From Streptomyces sp. HUAS 15-9 (lineage in GTDB: Bacteria; Actinomycetota; Actinomycetes; Streptomycetales; Streptomycetaceae): DNA of 64,000 nucleotides. The DNA lies in contig NZ_CP106798.1 in assembly GCF_025642155.1 (NCBI RefSeq), forward strand, positions 5,332,001 through 5,396,000. The letters run 5' to 3'. A program made the translations under genes and the position numbers. Under the pieces are notes generated by a model. The model did not search any database. It was not told the DNA's origin and saw only the letters and a list, made by a program, of their open reading frames with translations. Shown piece after piece: positions 27,038-33,763 of the stretch (positions are counted from its first letter, which is position 1; each line of letters opens with the position of its first letter).

Positions 27038-27061
27038 AAGGCCCCGCCGTGACGGGGCCTT
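27038..27061. terminator. Terminator after the XRE/DUF397 pair
   Basis: AAGGCCCCG pairs with CGGGGCCTT (27,053-27,061) across 6 bases; it is about 45 bp after the DUF397 stop. Confidence 0.75.
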
Positions 27062-27107
27062 CGGCATCGTTGTTAGCTGAGGGGGGTGATGCGTACGGGG
27101 CGGACGG

Positions 27108-27317
27108 TCAGCCGACGCCGAACTGTCCCGCCTTAATGGCTCCCACGAAGGACGAGAACGCATCGGCGGGGAAGTCCAGCATCGGGCTGCACTTGATCTT
27201 GGAATCGCTAACGGGGACCACGCCGCGTGAGGCCACGAGATTCGTGGCGACGCGCACGCAGTTGCCGCCGTTGCTGCTATACGAGGACGTGAACCAACGC
27301 GGGGTATCGGTCGTCAC
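27108..27317 (-). CDS. DUF397 protein
   Basis: 69 aa. RWFTSSYSSNGGNCVRVA, VVPVSDSK and a C-terminal AFSSFVGAIKAGQF are the DUF397 pattern. In streptomycetes these small proteins are encoded after, and coupled to, an XRE/DUF5753 regulator, as here (4-base overlap). Such pairs behave like antitoxin/regulator systems or developmental regulators (BldB/WhiJ-type); the function of this pair is not known. Confidence 0.9.
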   Translation of the reverse strand: MTTDTPRWFTSSYSSNGGNCVRVATNLVASRGVVPVSDSKIKCSPMLDFPADAFSSFVGAIKAGQFGVG

Positions 27318-28231
27318 GAGGTGCCCTTTCGAAGCTGTTCAATCATGGCCACAGACGCCGACTGAGACAGCGCCTCGGCCTGTAGCTGATGGTAGGCCGT
27401 CAAAGCTGCCACCACGAACGTGCTTTCCCGTACGAGATGACCGCGTTGGGCAGACTCGGCATAGGCGACATGAGACCTATCAGCAAGGGTCAATAGGTTG
27501 ATCGGCAGGTCGAACGGACGTCGCTCGCCAAGGTCGTACGGGGCCACTTGGAAGACTGTCGAGGGCAGTTCGGCGAACCCGGCAAGCTTGTCAAGTTGCT
27601 CCGCCATGACTTCGGGTCCTCCCACCGGCCGCATAAGACAGCTCTCGTCCAGAACGGCGAAGACCAGCGGTGACGGAGTGCGCTCTAGGGAAGCCTGACG
27701 CTTCGCGAGCAGCTCCAGCCGTTCATCTGCTTGTTGCTCTGTGATGGCGCCTCGTCTGACGGCTCCAGTGGTGATGGCTGCCGCATAGTCTCGCGTCTGG
27801 AGCAACCCAGGCACGATCCCCAGCTCAAAAAGCCTGACTTCCACCGCGCGCATCTCGTGAGGCACGTACTCCGGAAACCCCTCCAGTAACGCAGTGTTAC
27901 GCACGGCCCTACCTTGACGCTCGAAAGCGTCGCCAGTGCCGAACACCTTGTCAGCGCTACTCGCAAAGCGGGGAGTTGGGGACCGCCGACCAGTTTCGAC
28001 GGCTGAAATATGGGTGCCCGAGTACCCCATACGCTCTCCCAAGTCGTCTTGGGTCCATCCTCGCTCATCCCGCAACCTGCGGAGACGTTCGCCGAACGCT
28101 GCGACCGGTGAGTTTTCGGGCTCCAGCTCTTTGCGGTTCAACAGGTCCCACCTCAACTTTCCGTGCAACTCGTGCAAGTTGAAGACAGCCCGACTGTAGG
28201 ACACGCTGAGGCATCTTGGTAGTGGGCTCAC
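27314..28231 (-). CDS. XRE-family regulator with DUF5753 domain
   Basis: Up to 305 aa. Helix-turn-helix at GERLRRLRDERGWTQDDLGE and SGTHISAVETGRRSPT, then the DUF5753 domain (PGLLQTRDYAAAITTG, VFAVLDESCLMRPVGGPEVM, and VAPYDLGERRPFDLPINLL). The GTG at 28,231 gives a 30-residue extension unlike the family; a TTG at 28,141 with GAGGTGG upstream would start just before the usual NSPVAAFGERLR. The region skipped contains an inverted repeat that may be its operator. Divergent from the gene at 28,249 and coupled to DUF397. Confidence 0.88.
   Translation of the reverse strand: MSPLPRCLSVSYSRAVFNLHELHGKLRWDLLNRKELEPENSPVAAFGERLRRLRDERGWTQDDLGERMGYSGTHISAVETGRRSPTPRFASSADKVFGTGDAFERQGRAVRNTALLEGFPEYVPHEMRAVEVRLFELGIVPGLLQTRDYAAAITTGAVRRGAITEQQADERLELLAKRQASLERTPSPLVFAVLDESCLMRPVGGPEVMAEQLDKLAGFAELPSTVFQVAPYDLGERRPFDLPINLLTLADRSHVAYAESAQRGHLVRESTFVVAALTAYHQLQAEALSQSASVAMIEQLRKGTS
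28166..28181. promoter_or_regulatory. Inverted repeat near the XRE gene start
   Basis: CAACT and AGTTG flank CGTGCA, and GTGCAA occurs twice in direct order (28,163 and 28,172). It lies upstream of the TTG start option and within 85 bp of the divergent gene, so it could be the XRE operator. Confidence 0.4.
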
Positions 28232-28248
28232 TACGGAGAGGAGCGGTC

Positions 28249-28764
28249 GTGTCCGGCAAGAGCGGCCCCGCTAAGTGGCAGGGGCCCAGGCATGTTCCCG
28301 CCACTGGCACGCTTGTGGTAGATGCGCGGAATCGGGTTGGCGAGTTCCGTGGCGCGGAGTGCGGATACTGGTATCTGCGTCCCGTCACGGGCGGTATTGA
28401 ATGGCAGGTGACCCCGGGTGAGGTGCGGCCGGCGAGCCCGGCACAGCGCTTGCAAGCCGAGACAGCCCGCGCGGATGCGCGTAGCAGGGGTGAACTGTTG
28501 CGCAGCCCCACCCGCCGCTTCGCGTTCTTCAACTGGACATTGAGACCGGACCTGGACAGCGACGCCTCACCGACCACGTATGTGTTCCGATGCCTCACAC
28601 TCAAGGATGACGACACCGAGTGTGCCGCCACGTCGCCCCGGAGCGAGTGCCCGAGCGAACCGCAGACGTGGGCGTTCGCCCACATGCGCGAGCACCCTGG
28701 GCACACCAGCTACGCCGAAGAGATCGAACGTCCTTGGGTGATGTGGCGAGGTGACCCGACGTGA
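28249..28764 (+). CDS. Fusion of a small conserved streptomycete protein with a DUF7848-type domain
   Basis: 171 aa from GTG 28,249 (GGAGAGGAG upstream). Residues 1-85 (PATGTLVVDARNRVGEFRG, WQVTPGEVRPASPAQRLQ) resemble a stand-alone protein often found beside XRE/DUF397 genes; residues about 100-171 (TYVFRCLTLKDDDTECAATS, TWAFAHMREHPGHTSY and RPWVMW) resemble DUF7848 proteins, with Cys and His residues suggesting a small metal site. I know these as separate neighbours, so one open frame here is a fusion. It is coupled by a 4-base overlap to the next gene. Confidence 0.7.
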   Translation: MSGKSGPAKWQGPRHVPATGTLVVDARNRVGEFRGAECGYWYLRPVTGGIEWQVTPGEVRPASPAQRLQAETARADARSRGELLRSPTRRFAFFNWTLRPDLDSDASPTTYVFRCLTLKDDDTECAATSPRSECPSEPQTWAFAHMREHPGHTSYAEEIERPWVMWRGDPT

Positions 28765-29234
28765 ACGAGTGGTTAGAGCCGTCAGGCTACCGGGCAGAGG
28801 TACATGCCGAAGGGCCGGTGTACGGCACGGGCGAGACCGCGCCGTACGTCGTAGCCACCTTCCAGACCATTTCCCCGGTGTTGGTACTCCGGTGGCTCCG
28901 TAGCGAGGCGCGGCGTATCGCGGACCGGCTGGACCCCGATCCGCAGTCTTCCGGCTGGGTGCAGCCGTGCATGCGCGCGACGACCAAGCCGGTACCCGAC
29001 TGCCCCACGCAACTCCGGGTGTGGGCCGCCCACACGGAGCGCCATAACGCGCGGGAGCACATCAAGAGTGGGCATCCCCTGTTCGCCACGTTTCCGGACA
29101 CAGACTGCACATACACCCTGTCCGTCTGGCCAGTCCGGCTCCCGACCGGCGAGCGACTAGACGAGAGGGCGCTCCCCGCCGAGGCTGTTCCGCATTTTGC
29201 GGTTGTGCACGGCTCCGGGATCTGCCCGCTGTGA
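28761..29234 (+). CDS. Hypothetical protein next to the graspetide locus
   Basis: 157 aa; the GTG start overlaps the preceding stop (GTGA). Mixed alpha/beta composition with ISPVLVLRWLRSEARRIADR as the clearest helix and a Cys near each end of the second half (VPDCPTQLRVWAA, DTDCTYTLSVWPV). No family recognised. It lies 133 bp before the graspetide precursor and on the same strand, so it may share regulation with it. Confidence 0.7.
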   Translation: MNEWLEPSGYRAEVHAEGPVYGTGETAPYVVATFQTISPVLVLRWLRSEARRIADRLDPDPQSSGWVQPCMRATTKPVPDCPTQLRVWAAHTERHNAREHIKSGHPLFATFPDTDCTYTLSVWPVRLPTGERLDERALPAEAVPHFAVVHGSGICPL

Positions 29235-29366
29235 GACTCCGCCCCCCGCTGCATTGATCCGCTCTGTAGCAGGGGGTGGGCACTACTCCGGTCGCCTGTC
29301 CCCGTGACGGTCGTCAGTCGACCGGTTCCGTATGGGCCCAAGAGAACCGACACAGGAGGTACGGAG

Positions 29367-29606
29367 ATGAGCACGACACTGGCACCCATCCCGGCTGTTC
29401 CCTTCGGAGTGCGGCACCTGGTATCGCCGCCCCCGCGCACCAGCGAGGCACCCGTCATGAGCTACAGCGAAGCACTTCAGCTGAACGTCGGCGCCTCGGG
29501 CAACCCGTGGCACGCCGAGGCCGCAAACAAGCCGGAGACGCAGACTGAGACGAGCAACGGGGATGGCAAGAAGCCCGGCTCCGACAGCGGGACCGACCTG
29601 TACTGA
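29367..29606 (+). CDS. tgmA: Graspetide (ATP-grasp-modified RiPP) precursor peptide
   Basis: 79 aa from ATG 29,367 with AGGAGG 8 bases upstream. The leader carries VPFGVRHLVSPPP (residues 11-23) and MSYSEALQLNV (31-41), the conserved leader features of TgmA-type precursors. The C-terminal part (about 55-79) is rich in acceptors and donors: Glu57, Glu61, Asp66, Asp73, Asp77 and Thr58, Thr60, Thr62, Ser63, Ser72, Ser74, Thr76. ATP-grasp ligases of this class join such side chains by omega-ester bonds. The ligase gene begins one base after the stop. The ring pattern cannot be read from sequence alone. Confidence 0.88.
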   Translation: MSTTLAPIPAVPFGVRHLVSPPPRTSEAPVMSYSEALQLNVGASGNPWHAEAANKPETQTETSNGDGKKPGSDSGTDLY

Positions 29607-29607
29607 C

Positions 29608-30555
29608 ATGCGCCCCATCCTCATCCTGACAGGCCGGGACGACTTGACGACCGATGCCGTGGTTGAGGAGTTGGTGAAACGCGGTGAGCACGTCGTCAGG
29701 TACGACACTGCCGACTTCCCCACCGCTTCCCGTCTGGCCGTCTCCCTCACCGGGGACGGCTGGGCGGGATCCCTAACCAGCTCCCGAACGCTCCGCCTGG
29801 AAACCGTCAAGTCCGTGTGGTGGCGTCGCCCCAACGAGTTCTGCACGCCCGAGGAATGGCCCGATCACGCTCGCGCCCTTGCCGTATCCGAAGCACGCTG
29901 CGGGTTGCTGGGCGTCCTTGGTTCATTACCCGTGCGCTGGATCAACCACCCGGCGAAAGACTCGGCAGCCAACTACAAGCCCACGCAACTGGCCGTGGCA
30001 GCCCGAGCCGGACTGAATGTTCCACGCTCCGTGATCACCTCAGACCCCGAGCATGCCCGCGCGTTCATCGGTGACGATCAGGTCGTCTACAAGGGCCTCG
30101 GTGGAGGCGTCATCGGTCCCGGAGGGGAACGCCGATTCCTCCCCGTGGTGCTCGTCTCCGCGGACCAAGTGGACGACGGAGTGAGCGGCACTACCCACCT
30201 GTTCCAAGAGCGCGTAGATAAGGCGTACGAGGTGCGGCTCACGGTGATCGGTGAGCGCATGTTCCCCGTCGCCATCCACGCGGGAAGCGAAGCCGCACGA
30301 CTGGATTGGCGAGCCGACTACCAGTCACTCACGTACGAGGTCATCCCGATACCTCCCGAGGTGAAGCAGGGGATTCGGCGCCTCATGAACGAACTGGGCC
30401 TGTTTTTCGGAGCCCTGGACTTCGCCGTCACGCCCGACGGTCGATGGGTGTTCTTCGAGGTGAACCCCAACGGCCAATGGCACTGGCTCACGGTCAAGGC
30501 CGATGTCCCCTTGGTCGACGCCATGGCCGATGCCCTGCAAGGAGACAACGAATGA
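29608..30555 (+). CDS. tgmB: ATP-grasp graspetide macrocyclase
   Basis: 315 aa from ATG 29,608, one base after the precursor stop; the frame is open further upstream but that overlaps tgmA. ILILTGRDDLTTDAVVEEL opens the pre-ATP-grasp domain; the ATP-grasp core shows VYKGLGGGVIGPGGE, FQERVDKAYEVRLTVIGE, LDFAVTPDGRWVFFEVNPN and GQWHWL, with Mg2+/ATP ligands in the Glu-Asn pair. It is expected to activate Asp/Glu side chains of the precursor as acyl-phosphates and close them onto Ser/Thr. The stop overlaps the methyltransferase start as ATGA. Confidence 0.93.
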   Translation: MRPILILTGRDDLTTDAVVEELVKRGEHVVRYDTADFPTASRLAVSLTGDGWAGSLTSSRTLRLETVKSVWWRRPNEFCTPEEWPDHARALAVSEARCGLLGVLGSLPVRWINHPAKDSAANYKPTQLAVAARAGLNVPRSVITSDPEHARAFIGDDQVVYKGLGGGVIGPGGERRFLPVVLVSADQVDDGVSGTTHLFQERVDKAYEVRLTVIGERMFPVAIHAGSEAARLDWRADYQSLTYEVIPIPPEVKQGIRRLMNELGLFFGALDFAVTPDGRWVFFEVNPNGQWHWLTVKADVPLVDAMADALQGDNE

Positions 30556-31709
30556 CCGTAGCGCCGAAATGGACAGACGCCGCCAAGGTGCTGGCCGACG
30601 AGGTGACCGCCAACGCCACCGCGTGGCACGACGCCGTGAGTAACACCCCCCGGCATCTGCTCGTACCGCGCTGGTGGCAGCGCGTCCCCAACAGTCCCGA
30701 GCAGGAATGGGAGTTGGTGATCCTGGCCGACGACTCCGCCGAGCGGCTGCACGCCACGTACGCGGACGAAACCCTTGTGACGCGCGTCGGCCCCACGCAT
30801 GCCGACCAGGCCCAGGCCGGCGAACGCGGGAAGGGGGATCCCACATCATCGTCCACGCTGCCAGGACTGATCGTCTCCATGGCCCACCGGCTCGACGTGA
30901 AGCCCGGTCACAAGGTGCTGGACGTGGGTACCGGTTCGGGGTACTCCGCTGCGCTGTTCTCCCGCCGCTTCGGTGACGAGAACGTGACCAGCGTGGACGT
31001 GGACCCCTACTTGGTAGAGGCAGCCCGGACGCGTCTCGCCGAGTTCGGGCGAACGCCCCACTTGGAGGCCATCGACGCGACGGGAGACCTTCCGGACGCC
31101 GAGTACGACCGGATCTTGGCCACCGTGTCCGTGCGCCCCGTCCCCGCCTCGTGGCTCCGCGCACTCCGTCCCGGGGGACGGCTCGTCACGACTATCGCGC
31201 ACACTGCTCTGCTGATCACGGCGGACATGGGCACGGACGGCATCGCACGGGGCAGTGTCCAACCCGACCCCGCAACGTTCATGGAGACCCGACAGAATGC
31301 GGACTACCCCCCCAAGCTGAACCACGTGTTCGAGGTGGCCCGCACGCGCGAAGGGGAGGATGTGCGGCCCCCAGACGGACCGATTCCCGACCTGTGGCAG
31401 GAATGGCCGCTTCGGTGGCTGTACGAACTGGACACGCCCGGAGTCGAGACCCGCGCGGCGACGTACCCGGACGACGGACGCCGCGTGGTGTGGCTGCTCG
31501 CCGCCGACGGCTCATGGGCGCGCGCCGAGGACGGTACTTCCCCGGTAGTTCACCAGGGCGGCCCCCGTCGGCTCTGGGATGACCTGGAACGCGTCCGCCG
31601 CAAGTGGGAGGAGAACAACCGCATCTCTCTGCACTCGCTGCGCGCGGAACTCTCACCCGAGGCCAGCTACCTCCTGTCCCCGGACGGCTCGTGGCGCTTC
31701 CCCATCTGA
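30552..31709 (+). CDS. tgmC: PIMT-like O-methyltransferase of the graspetide system
   Basis: 385 aa from ATG 30,552, overlapping tgmB by 4 bases. The SAM-binding core (about residues 105-220) shows HKVLDVGTGSGYSAALFSRR and SVDVDPYLVEAARTRL, as in protein-L-isoaspartate methyltransferases, with N- and C-terminal extensions (WQEWPLRWLYELDTPG, ending SPDGSWRFPI) typical of the TgmC type. Related enzymes in fuscimiditide-like systems methylate an Asp that then forms aspartimide; whether that happens here is inference. A terminator at 31,909 ends the operon. Confidence 0.9.
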   Translation: MTVAPKWTDAAKVLADEVTANATAWHDAVSNTPRHLLVPRWWQRVPNSPEQEWELVILADDSAERLHATYADETLVTRVGPTHADQAQAGERGKGDPTSSSTLPGLIVSMAHRLDVKPGHKVLDVGTGSGYSAALFSRRFGDENVTSVDVDPYLVEAARTRLAEFGRTPHLEAIDATGDLPDAEYDRILATVSVRPVPASWLRALRPGGRLVTTIAHTALLITADMGTDGIARGSVQPDPATFMETRQNADYPPKLNHVFEVARTREGEDVRPPDGPIPDLWQEWPLRWLYELDTPGVETRAATYPDDGRRVVWLLAADGSWARAEDGTSPVVHQGGPRRLWDDLERVRRKWEENNRISLHSLRAELSPEASYLLSPDGSWRFPI

Positions 31710-31908
31710 TCTTGCCTCAGCTGGACCCCGGCACGGCGGACGGGACAACCGTCCGATAGCTCAACGTGCCGGACCGTGGCACTCCCGACCGGACCAGCCG
31801 CGAACAGGGACAGGATGTGTCCCGTCTGAGTTGACGTGCTCAGGTTCCCGCCCCGGGCCCCTGCACAAGGGTGCCGCTTCTCCCCCGAGGCGGTAGGAGT
31901 GCTGCAAC

Positions 31909-31948
31909 GCCCCGTCCGTGTGCCGCCCCCGTGGCATGCGGACGGGGC
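31909..31948 (+). terminator. Terminator after the graspetide operon
   Basis: GCCCCGTCCG (31,909-31,918) pairs with CGGACGGGGC (31,939-31,948) with a 20-base loop, 200 bp after tgmC and before the convergent small GntR gene. The rest of 31,710-32,016 holds no gene I can support. Confidence 0.75.
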
Positions 31949-32016
31949 CTCCCTTCACTGACGAGCCGGGGCACTCATGGGAACTCGCCGGAATACGGCA
32001 AGGCTGACAGGCAGCC

Positions 32017-32277
32017 CTACGTGCAGTCTTCGCCTTGCTCGGCGGGACCGGCAACGAACGTTCCCTTGCCCCATTCGGTGACGACAAGCCCGCGTTCCCG
32101 CAGTACCCGCACCGCTCGACGGGCAGTTTCCCGAGCCACCTTGTGGCGCGCGCACAACTCCGCTTCGGACGGAATCGGGTCGCCGGGCTGTTTGCCCTTG
32201 ATCTCTTCAATGAGAGCGTCCAGCACCCGCATGTACGGGGCTCGCGGAGTGTGCGGGTCGGGGGAGCGCTCAGGCAT
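32017..32277 (-). CDS. Single-domain GntR-type regulator
   Basis: 86 aa: only the winged helix (YMRVLDALIEEIKGKQPGD, IPSEAELCARHKVARETARR, GLVVTEWGKGTFVAG), no ligand domain. Such short GntR proteins act as simple DNA-binding repressors. Two tandem 17-bp repeats 37 bp upstream of its start are candidate binding sites. The target is probably its own promoter and the divergent pair at 32,457. ATG 32,277 has no strong ribosome binding site. Confidence 0.8.
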   Translation of the reverse strand: MPERSPDPHTPRAPYMRVLDALIEEIKGKQPGDPIPSEAELCARHKVARETARRAVRVLRERGLVVTEWGKGTFVAGPAEQGEDCT

Positions 32278-32313
32278 GGGGAGAGCGTAGACAACGGGCC
32301 AGTCCTGCGCGAC

Positions 32314-32347
32314 TTAGACAGGCAGATGAGTTAGACAGGTAGACGAG
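32314..32347. promoter_or_regulatory. Two tandem 17-bp repeats, candidate operator of the small GntR
   Basis: TTAGACAGGCAGATGAG and TTAGACAGGTAGACGAG are adjacent copies differing at two bases, located between the small GntR gene and the divergent gene pair. A related TTGACTTAG follows at 32,357. Confidence 0.6.
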
Positions 32348-32388
32348 TTGGGCGTGTTGACTTAGCGTGATTCCCCGAACACAAAGAC

Positions 32389-32424
32389 GCCCCGAGGGAC
32401 CGATTAGGCCCGGTCCATCGGGGC
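32389..32424 (+). terminator. Hairpin in the leader of the 32,457 gene
   Basis: GCCCCGAGGGACC pairs with GGTCCATCGGGGC (one bulge) across about 10 bases. It lies 33 bp before the start of the next gene, so it may be a terminator of unseen transcripts or an attenuator. Confidence 0.5.
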
Positions 32425-32456
32425 TTGCCGACTCAGCTAATGGGAGCTGACCGACC

Positions 32457-32777
32457 ATGCGCGATGCTATCGCCCGCGCCCTTACCTGGGTGCGCTTAGT
32501 CCTTGCCCCTCGTCGACCCGGACGCCACAGCGCGGCATACCTTGCCGTGCAGACCCCGGAACCCGAGCCGTCCCCCGCGTCACCCTGGTCCCGCCCGTGG
32601 GCTGGCCCCTCATCGCACGAAGTCCGAGCCGTGTTTCAAGACGAGTACACGTTGGGACTGCCTCCGGACCGACGTGAACGGCTTTGGGCGGTCGGACTCG
32701 CCGCGCTCGGGGTGGACTACGACTTTCCGACCATGCCCCTTGGCAGTCTCGTGAAGCGAGAGAAGGCGACAGCGTGA
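32457..32777 (+). CDS. Hypothetical AICE protein
   Basis: 106 aa from ATG 32,457 with GGGAGCTGACC upstream. Basic N-terminal helix (AIARALTWVRLVLAPRRPG), a Pro/Ser-rich linker and a conserved-looking C-terminal part (FQDEYTLGLPPDRRERLWAV, GLAALGVDYDFPTMPLG). It is coupled to the next gene by a GTGA overlap. Not recognised. Position just inside attR suggests cargo or a transfer accessory role. Confidence 0.65.
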   Translation: MRDAIARALTWVRLVLAPRRPGRHSAAYLAVQTPEPEPSPASPWSRPWAGPSSHEVRAVFQDEYTLGLPPDRRERLWAVGLAALGVDYDFPTMPLGSLVKREKATA

Positions 32778-32986
32778 CCGCCGCCGAGTACGTAGCCGCG
32801 CTGCTCCGCCCCGAGCCCACTCCTGAACTCTCCGGAGCGGTGTGCTGCCGCTGCCATCGGTGGACTTGCGCCCCCGTAGAGGTGCGGTACATCGAGCGGC
32901 CGAGTGGCCCCGGATTCGCGCTGTACGCGTGCCCCAGCCACGCCGGAGTGGTCACGCCGGGCCCCGTGCCTGGAGAGCTGGAGTGA
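32774..32986 (+). CDS. Small Cys-rich hypothetical protein
   Basis: 70 aa from a GTG overlapping the previous stop. CCRCHRWTC and YACPSHAG give five Cys and two His in a spacing that could bind one zinc. It is the last gene before the right end. No family recognised. Confidence 0.65.
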   Translation: MTAAEYVAALLRPEPTPELSGAVCCRCHRWTCAPVEVRYIERPSGPGFALYACPSHAGVVTPGPVPGELE

Positions 32987-33042
32987 TGCCCGCATGCGCC
33001 GAAGAGTGATCACACAGCACGTTTTCTGACGGCCAACTCCGC

Positions 33043-33074
33043 AGCCCCGCCCCCTACTTGGAGGGAGCGGGGCT
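33043..33074. terminator. Terminator hairpin beside attR
   Basis: AGCCCCGC (33,043-33,050) pairs with GCGGGGCT (33,067-33,074), with GGAGGGA in its loop and descending arm. It ends 12 bp before the P arm of attR. Confidence 0.7.
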
Positions 33075-33563
33075 GTGTATTCTTTAGGTTGGTTCCCGAC
33101 CGGGAACCACGAGTACTTCTCCGGCGCTGCCCAGTGGGTAGAGGAGGTGCGGCGGCTCGGGCTGCACCCGCTGGAGAACGCCCGCACCGAACTGCCCGCC
33201 TTCGACCTGGCCGGCGTCAATGACCTGGCGGGCGAGAGCGAGGGCCAGGGCCCCGACTTCGCCAGGGCGCTCGGCGACCGCGACACCTCACGCGCCGTCG
33301 TCCTTTTGGCCCACCAGCCGGTCCAGGTCCACGAGGCCGTCAAGCACCATGTGGACCTCCAGCTCTCCGGCCACACCCACGGCGGGCAGCTCTGGCCCGG
33401 CAACTTCGTCGCGGCCGCCGCCAACCCGACCGTCGCGGGCCTGGACCCCTACGGCGACACGCAGTTGTACGTGTCCCGGGGCGCGGGCGCCTGGGGGCCG
33501 CCCACGCGGGTCGGCGCGCCGTCGGACATCACGGTGATCGAGCTGGCGTCGAAGCAGGCGTGA
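33075..33563 (+). pseudogene. Metallophosphoesterase 3' part with a new start from the element
   Basis: The host portion (from 33,110) encodes the rest of the calcineurin-like domain: HEYFSGAA completing GNHE, LLAHQPVQVHEAV and the last metal motif LQLSGHTHGGQLWPG. The element end contributes a GTG at 33,075 with GGAGGGA about nine bases upstream, and its codons rebuild PTGN so that the GNHE motif is whole in this fragment. A 162-residue C-terminal fragment could therefore be made, but it lacks the membrane anchor and the first two metal motifs. Confidence 0.85.
33086..33120. other. attR, right junction of the integrated element
   Basis: Element arm AGGTTGGTTCCCG (33,086-33,098) abuts the core ACCGGGAACCA (33,099-33,109) and host sequence CGAGTACTTCT. 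Arm and core together mirror the sequence at attL. Confidence 0.9.
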
Positions 33564-33763
33564 CTCGCGTTCGCACCACGCAACTGTGAAGACGCTGTGA
33601 AATTCACCGGAATCAAGCGCCCGGTAAGTTCTCTCTCATCTCGTCAGATTGCTCTTCCCCCGGTTGAAACACGTGTGATTAGGTGAGGCGCGCCGCTTAG
33701 GGGAGTGGCGCTTTTGTGCTGGCCTTGGGTAGGGCCAGGCTGGGTCCTGGGGAGGGCACCACC

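Larger units (their letters stand above)
15660..33109. mobile_element. Integrative and conjugative element (AICE type) with serine integrase, about 17.4 kb
   Basis: The element is bounded by an identical 11-bp core at 15,660-15,670 and 33,099-33,109 and interrupts a phosphoesterase gene. Modules from left: serine integrase, Gp3-like excision factor, RepSA-type initiator, FtsK/TraB-type translocase with accessory genes, GntR/UTRA repressor, small unknown genes, secreted SH3 protein, XRE/DUF397 pair, graspetide locus, small GntR regulator and two small coupled genes. Rep plus FtsK-like transfer plus Kor-like repressor is the AICE plan, but AICEs usually carry tyrosine integrases and sit in tRNA genes. 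GC is clearly lower at the left end (15.7-17.8 kb) and near 24 kb. Confidence 0.93.

Noticed and set aside
33601..33763. Search for a specific promoter or riboswitch before the peptide-binding protein
   Set aside because: No recognisable boxes or conserved RNA motif; only a weak GC stem near 33,685.
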